Assembly: GCA_045637775.1 (NCBI GenBank)
Contig: JAZUAC010000070.1
Coordinates: 1-9,031 of the forward strand
Length of the DNA: 9,031 nt
Reading direction: 5' to 3'
Origin: UMGS172 sp045637775
GTDB lineage: Bacteria; Bacillota; Clostridia; Oscillospirales; Acutalibacteraceae
The translations under genes were made by a program, and so were the position numbers. This document shows, piece by piece, positions 5,498 to 9,031 of the stretch. How positions within the stretch are numbered: position 1 is the stretch's first letter; every line of letters starts with the position of its first letter. Below the pieces are notes generated by a model. It was given only the letters and a program-made list of their open reading frames with translations, had not been told where the DNA came from and did not search any database.

Positions 5498-6895
5498 TTA
5501 AATACCGAAATATCTCTTTGCGTTGCAGTATGAGATACCTTCAACAATCTCACGCAAAGCCTTTTCATCGTTGGGGTATTCACCGTTTTCAACCCATTCA
5601 CCGATAAGATTACACATGATTCTTCTGAAATACTCATGGCGGGTGTAGGACAAGAAGCTACGGGAATCGGTCAGCATACCAATAAAGTTACCCAAAATAG
5701 AAAGATTTGCCAATGAGGTCAACTGCTCCTCCATGCCGGTTTTGGTATCGTTAAACCACCAAGCCGAACCGTGCTGAATCTTGCCTGCAACCTCGGTTCC
5801 CTGGAATGCACCGATTATGGTATCGAGCAGCTGGTTATCAGCAGGATTGAGCGAATAAAGAATAACCTTGGGACAAGCGTTGTTTTCAACAAATGCATTA
5901 AGCAAGCCTGCAATAGCGTCACAGCAGCAACGGTTCGAAATAACATCAAATCCCATATCGGGACCCATCTTGCGGAAGATTGGTCCGTTGATATTACGCA
6001 TGGTACCGTAGTGAATCTGCATAGCCCAACCGCGTTTTGTATATTCCTCGGCAAAGAAAACAAGCAGGTTTGTCTTATAGATTTCCATTTCAGCCAAAGT
6101 AACCTTTTCGCCACTCATAGCCTTTTTGAAAACGGCATTCACCTCATCCTCGGTAGCAGGTGCATACACAACATAATCAAGACCATGGTCGGCTGCTTTA
6201 CAGCCCATTTCCTCAAACAGATCAAGTCGGTCGTGCATAACTGACTTCAAGACTTCAATCGATTCAATTTTCTTTCCGACAACATCGGACAATTTTTCTA
6301 TATACTCTTTAAAGCCATCTTTTTCAATGTTGACGGCCTTATCGGGTCTGAAAGACGGTGCGACCTTTACATTAAATGACTTATCCTCTTTGATAAGACG
6401 GTGCCACTCCAAAGAATCTGCAGGGTCATCGGTTGTGCCGATAAACGCAACATTAGAGCGTTCAATCAAGCGTCTTACCGTAAACTCATCGGTTTTAAGC
6501 TTTTCATTGCAAAGGTTCCAAACCTCTTCGGCGGTATCACCGTTCAAAACGCCGTCGTAGCCAAAATATCTTTTCAGTTCAAGGTGTGTCCAATGATACA
6601 TCGGATTACCAATTGCTTTGGGCAAAGCCTCGGCAAAGCGCTGGAACTTTGTGCGGTTATCAGCACTTCCGGTTATCTCCTCTTCAGGAACAGCGTTGGA
6701 ACGGATAAGACGCCACTTATAATGGTCGCCGCCAAGCCAAACCTCGGTAATATCTTTAAACTTGCGGTTCTCATATATCTCCTGCGGATTGATATGACAG
6801 TGATAGTCAATAATCGGCAGATCCTTACACATTTCGTACAGTTTTTTTGCAGTTTCGGTCTTCAAAATAAAATCTTCGTTCATAAAGGGTTTCAT
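5498..6895 (-). CDS. uxaC: Glucuronate (uronate) isomerase
   Basis: This 465-residue cytoplasmic enzyme isomerises D-glucuronate to D-fructuronate and D-galacturonate to D-tagaturonate, the first step of hexuronate breakdown. The amidohydrolase-type metal motif HxH is present in PIIDYHCHINP (His32, His34), followed by the family's VWLGGDHYKWRLIRSNAV segment, WAMQIHYGTMRN, VILYSLNPADNQLLDTIIG and the C-terminal YTRHEYFRRIMCNLIGEW. Length matches the family (about 465-470). An in-frame ATG exists at 6919, but GGAGG at 6908-6904 lies downstream of it and 8 nt before the ATG at 6895, so the shorter start is chosen. No other hexuronate gene (uxaA, uxaB, uxuA, uxuB, kdgK) is in the window. It diverges from a DeoR-family regulator that probably controls it. 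Confidence 0.96.
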   Translation of the reverse strand: MKPFMNEDFILKTETAKKLYEMCKDLPIIDYHCHINPQEIYENRKFKDITEVWLGGDHYKWRLIRSNAVPEEEITGSADNRTKFQRFAEALPKAIGNPMYHWTHLELKRYFGYDGVLNGDTAEEVWNLCNEKLKTDEFTVRRLIERSNVAFIGTTDDPADSLEWHRLIKEDKSFNVKVAPSFRPDKAVNIEKDGFKEYIEKLSDVVGKKIESIEVLKSVMHDRLDLFEEMGCKAADHGLDYVVYAPATEDEVNAVFKKAMSGEKVTLAEMEIYKTNLLVFFAEEYTKRGWAMQIHYGTMRNINGPIFRKMGPDMGFDVISNRCCCDAIAGLLNAFVENNACPKVILYSLNPADNQLLDTIIGAFQGTEVAGKIQHGSAWWFNDTKTGMEEQLTSLANLSILGNFIGMLTDSRSFLSYTRHEYFRRIMCNLIGEWVENGEYPNDEKALREIVEGISYCNAKRYFGI

Positions 6896-6919
6896 AAACG
6901 CCACCTCCGTGGTATTCAT

Positions 6920-6938
6920 TTTATACCATTTATACCAT
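6920..6938 (-). promoter_or_regulatory. uxaC promoter region with duplicated extended -10
   Basis: TTATACCAT is repeated perfectly in tandem (6921-6929 and 6930-6938). On the minus strand each copy gives an extended -10 of the form TGGTATAAA (hexamers 6934-6929 and 6925-6920). Possible -35 boxes are TGAAAA (6958-6953, 18-nt spacer to the first) and TTGTAA (6946-6941, 15-nt spacer to the second). Which copy is used cannot be decided from sequence; both leave a short leader before the GGAGG at 6908-6904. Confidence 0.5.
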
Positions 6939-6958
6939 TTTTACAAGTATTATTTTCA

Positions 6959-7039
6959 AATTCCAAAAATTCTTTGCCAATTCGGTCATATCGCATTGAC
7001 AAAATGTTGATTTTGTGGTATTATTTGACGAATTCCAAA
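6959..7039. promoter_or_regulatory. Paired AATTCCAAA repeats at the divergent uxaC / deoR promoters
   Basis: The 9-mer AATTCCAAA occurs at 6959-6967 and again at 7031-7039, 72 bp apart on the same strand. The first copy abuts or overlaps the -35 region of uxaC; the second begins at the expected transcription start of the DeoR-family gene. Sites at both divergent promoters fit a repressor controlling uxaC and itself, possibly through a DNA loop. The binding protein is inferred to be the adjacent DeoR-family product. Confidence 0.45.
6996..7024 (+). promoter_or_regulatory. Promoter of the DeoR-family regulator
   Basis: TTGACA (6996-7001), a 17-nt spacer and TATTAT (7019-7024) preceded by TGG give a perfect -35 and an extended -10. 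The start would be near 7031, inside the second AATTCCAAA repeat, leaving about 54 nt to the start codon. Confidence 0.8.
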
Positions 7040-7084
7040 TTTTTGAGTGTGGTTTTAAAGGATAAAATACATGGAGGGCTGAAT

Positions 7085-7843
7085 ATGCTTGCAGTTGAAC
7101 GTAAAAATTTAATATATTCAAAGCTTTGCGAGGAAGGTCGAGTCATGGTAAACGACCTTGCTACTGAGTTTAACGTTTCGGATGAAACAATACGCCGTGA
7201 CCTTGACAAATTGGAGCAGGAAGGCTTGGCCGAAAAGTTTTACGGCGGTGCAATCAAGGCCGAAAACACATTCTTTGACCTTCCCTTCCATGTCCGTCAG
7301 AACTCCAACATAACCGAAAAACGCAAGATTGCCGAACTCGTTTTACCCATGATACACGACGGTGACTATATTGCGGTTGATTCAAGCACCACGGCTTTAG
7401 AGACTATCAAAGCGGCGAAGAATCTCAAAAACCTCACAGTTATCACCAACTCGGTCGAACTGATACTTGAGTTTTCGCAAAAAAACGATTGGAACATTAT
7501 TTCAACCGGCGGTTCTTTAAAAACCGGCAGTCTTTCATTGGTTGGCGGCGTTGCACAAAAGACACTTGAAGGTTTTAATGTTGACCTCTGTCTTTGCTCT
7601 TGTAAGGGTCTTGATATTACCAAAGGTTGCACCGAATCCAGTGAATCGGAAGCAACCATAAAAACCGCACTTATGCAGACTGCAAAACGCAAGATACTGC
7701 TTGTCGACAGCGCAAAGCTTGACAAGGTTTCTTTTGCAAAGGTTTGTGATATTTGTGACTTTGACACTATTGTGACCGACAAAAAGCCTAATTCCGAATG
7801 GCTTGAAGCCGTTGAGGGTATTAAAACCGAATTCATATACTGA
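7085..7843 (+). CDS. DeoR-family transcriptional repressor
   Basis: A 252-residue regulator. The N-terminal DeoR helix-turn-helix covers about residues 5-57, with VNDLATEFNVSDETIRRDLD (22-41) and the typical KLEQEGLAEKFYGGA end. The effector domain (about 75-250) has the sugar-phosphate-isomerase-like fold of the family: DGDYIAVDSSTTALE (92-106), LTVITNS (117-123), STGGSLK and a late KILLVDSAKLDK. Ligands of this family are usually phosphorylated sugars or sugar acids. The frame stays open about 680 nt upstream of the start, over uxaC, but GGAGG at 7073-7077 lies 7 nt before the ATG at 7085 and the promoter is at 6996-7024, so this is the start. Divergent position makes uxaC the likely target; the now broken sugar kinase behind it was probably a second target. 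Confidence 0.93.
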   Translation: MLAVERKNLIYSKLCEEGRVMVNDLATEFNVSDETIRRDLDKLEQEGLAEKFYGGAIKAENTFFDLPFHVRQNSNITEKRKIAELVLPMIHDGDYIAVDSSTTALETIKAAKNLKNLTVITNSVELILEFSQKNDWNIISTGGSLKTGSLSLVGGVAQKTLEGFNVDLCLCSCKGLDITKGCTESSESEATIKTALMQTAKRKILLVDSAKLDKVSFAKVCDICDFDTIVTDKKPNSEWLEAVEGIKTEFIY

Positions 7844-7849
7844 CAAAAA

Positions 7850-8154
7850 GTCGAACTTTCAACCTATCTCTTTGAAAACACTTTGGCAAAACCGTTGTTA
7901 TAAACCCTGCACCGATTTGTCACACACCCGATGAACTTCTTTCATACTATGATCTGCTTATTCCAAACGAACATGAAGCCGCAGGTGACAGCTTTGCCGC
8001 ATCGTTCCTTTTGGCGCGAAGCGAAGGAAAAAGCATTGCCGATTCAATGCAATTTGCCGCAACTGTGTCGGGAATAGTCGTCAGTCGACCCGGCGCATCA
8101 ACCTCCATTCCCTCAAGGAAAGAGGTTGATGAGGTTCTAAAAAACATCATATAA
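7850..8154 (+). pseudogene. Remnant of a ribokinase-type (PfkB) sugar kinase
   Basis: Three pieces of one kinase can be read. In frame with the regulator before it, from 7850: VELSTYLFENTLA. Shifted by one frame, from 7876: KHFGKTVVINPAPICHTPDE, then LLSYYDLLIPNEHEA, which matches the ribokinase NPAP...PDELL...D-(L/I)-I-x-PNExEA segment. Joined directly to this: AGDSFAASFLLARSEGKSIA through the C-terminus (GASTSIPSRKEVDEVLKNII, stop 8152-8154), which matches the AAGD catalytic region and C-terminal end. In E. coli ribokinase the PNETEA and AAGD segments are about 60 residues apart, so that part is deleted in frame. The N-terminal half is gone and no start codon or ribosome binding site precedes it. 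In the second frame a TGA stands at 7873-7875. Only 6 nt separate it from the DeoR-family gene, so it was its downstream partner. Function is lost. Confidence 0.9.
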
Positions 8155-8157
8155 CAA

Positions 8158-8189
8158 AAAGGACCGCAGTCATCAGACTGCGGTCTTTT
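8158..8189. terminator. Convergent bidirectional terminator overlapping the GDPD stop codon
   Basis: GACCGCAGTC (8162-8171) pairs perfectly with GACTGCGGTC (8176-8185) around a 4-nt loop; flanking AAAAG/CTTTT extends it to about 14 bp including a G-U pair. Plus-strand T-run: TCTTTTC; minus-strand T-run: CCTTTTTG. It terminates the regulator/kinase-remnant transcript and the convergent phosphodiesterase gene. The last sense codons of that gene form one stem arm and its TGA (8175-8173) is in the loop. Confidence 0.88.
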
Positions 8190-9000
8190 CATTAGTTGGT
8201 AAAAAGCCTTCAAATATGTAGGCTTCAAAGGCTTTTTTGTCATTTTCAAGGTCTTGCATTGAGCGAAAGGTCCACCCGACAGGCATTGCACCAAGCTTTA
8301 TTGACAGTTTAAAAAAGAACTGTTTGCAGTGTTCGTGCTCATATGAAACAAAATCGGGTCGACCAAGGAAATTGAACATCAGGCATCCCAAAAGACGTTT
8401 ATGCAAGGCTTCGCCCGAAAAAGCACTTGCCAACTGACCGCGGCAAATATCCTTGCGGTTCTTTTTGTACCAGCGAAGCACAGTTGGATAAAAGGATTGA
8501 ATAAGGTACTTACCATCATACTGCGACAGTATTTTATCGGCGGCACGGCAAAGGTCGTTGCACTTTAAAGATGTGCACTTGAACTCTATCAACAATGGCA
8601 CTTTACCTTTAACGGTATTAAGACATTCCTGCAAGGTAGGTATCTCGCAATCGGTGTCAAGTAAATACAGTTGCTTTAATTCCTGCAAGGTTTTTTCCTC
8701 AACCTTGCCTTCAACACCGCAAACTCGGTTCAAAGTATCGTCATGGAACACAACAACCTCACCGTCAGCGGTAAGATGAATATCAATTTCAATCGGGAAC
8801 CCCATTTCAACAGCCCGGCTAAATGCATTAAGTGAGTTTTCGGGTGTGTTATCCAAAAGGCCGTGCAGACCTCGATGAGCAATAAACTTACCTTTCAGCA
8901 CTTGTCTATCCTTATGCTTTCGCAAGCTTGGAAACACTGAAAACAGTATAAGACCCACCAAAAGGGCGACCACACCCAATGAAATATACAAAGCAATCAC
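8173..9000 (-). CDS. Membrane-anchored glycerophosphodiester phosphodiesterase
   Basis: A 275-residue member of the GDPD family (PI-PLC-like TIM barrel), which hydrolyses glycerophosphodiesters to glycerol 3-phosphate and an alcohol. One N-terminal membrane helix (about 4-23) is followed by a basic stretch. Catalytic motifs: FIAHRG (His42, Arg43), NTPENSLNAF (Glu54, Asn55), IEIDIHLTADGEVVVFHDD (Glu71, Asp73, His86), EIPTLQE and LLIEFK (Glu139, Lys141). Length is normal and all key residues are present. The start is GTG (9000-8998) with GGAGG (9012-9008) 7 nt upstream. Its stop lies in the loop of the convergent terminator. It probably follows another gene 3 nt upstream. A catabolic or phosphate-scavenging role (compare GlpQ) or lipid/teichoic-acid turnover is plausible; which one cannot be decided here. 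Confidence 0.93.
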   Translation of the reverse strand: MIALYISLGVVALLVGLILFSVFPSLRKHKDRQVLKGKFIAHRGLHGLLDNTPENSLNAFSRAVEMGFPIEIDIHLTADGEVVVFHDDTLNRVCGVEGKVEEKTLQELKQLYLLDTDCEIPTLQECLNTVKGKVPLLIEFKCTSLKCNDLCRAADKILSQYDGKYLIQSFYPTVLRWYKKNRKDICRGQLASAFSGEALHKRLLGCLMFNFLGRPDFVSYEHEHCKQFFFKLSIKLGAMPVGWTFRSMQDLENDKKAFEAYIFEGFLPTNEKTAV

Positions 9001-9003
9001 GGT

Positions 9004-9031
9004 TAATCCTCCACATCAAAGCTTTCAAGCA
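9004..9031 (-). CDS. Probable C-terminal end of an upstream gene (partial)
   Basis: On the minus strand the frame reads ...LESFDVED followed by TAA (9006-9004), ending 3 nt before the GTG start of the phosphodiesterase and overlapping its GGAGG ribosome binding site. The acidic end and tight spacing look like an operon junction. Only 8 codons are visible, and another frame across the same bases is also open, so this is tentative. Confidence 0.4.

Noticed and set aside
5771..6244. 157-codon open frame on the plus strand
   Set aside because: Antisense to well-conserved uxaC codons; its residues follow from the opposite strand's coding.
6896..6919. Upstream ATG of uxaC at 6919
   Set aside because: The GGAGG lies after this ATG and at ideal distance from the ATG at 6895, which also gives the usual family length.
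6401..7084. Long open frame extending the DeoR-family gene upstream to 6401
   Set aside because: It lies antisense to uxaC, and the promoter (6996-7024) and GGAGG (7073-7077) fix the start at 7085.
7366..7836. 156-codon open frame on the minus strand
   Set aside because: Antisense to the DeoR-family effector domain, with no start signals and a low-complexity Ser-rich translation.

Overview
The window looks like chromosomal DNA from a low-to-mid-GC anaerobic Firmicute, probably a gut Clostridia / Oscillospiraceae-type organism. The basis is strong AAGGAG-type ribosome binding sites, near-consensus sigma-A promoters, frequent TTG/GTG starts, lipoprotein signals of Gram-positive type, and the gene families present. 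This placement is inference; no RNA gene or species-specific marker is present. I see no CRISPR array, insertion sequence or attachment site.

Left edge (1-282, minus strand): a perfect-consensus promoter overlaps the stop codon of the PstS-like gene. It drives a leader of about 205 nt that carries a 27-codon small ORF and two hairpins. One hairpin buries the ribosome binding site of a gene of which only the first 14 codons are inside the window.

279-2735 (minus): a two-gene lipoprotein unit, a WG-repeat-like lipoprotein followed by a divergent PstS-like solute-binding lipoprotein. Its promoter contains a clear inverted repeat. Divergent from it, 2850-3197 (plus) is a small acidic protein of unknown function with its own strong promoter and a hairpin terminator.

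3256-5457 (minus): a compact operon of a PhoB/PhoP-type response regulator, a PhoR-like histidine kinase with almost no extracytoplasmic sensor, and methylglyoxal synthase. The genes overlap or nearly touch. Upstream are three TTAACA-like hexamers at exact 11-bp spacing, resembling the PhoP box of Bacillus. Methylglyoxal synthase releases phosphate from DHAP and is inhibited by phosphate in known enzymes, so the operon reads as a phosphate-stress module.

5462-8154: glucuronate isomerase (uxaC, minus) diverges from a DeoR-family repressor (plus). They share an intergenic region with a repeated AATTCCAAA element at both promoters. Directly behind the repressor lies the eroded 3' part of a ribokinase-type (PfkB) sugar kinase with a frameshift and an internal deletion.

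8158-9031: a hairpin terminator shared with the convergent gene for a membrane-anchored glycerophosphodiester phosphodiesterase (minus). The stop codon of that gene lies in the hairpin loop. The last 28 bases probably hold the end of one more minus-strand gene.
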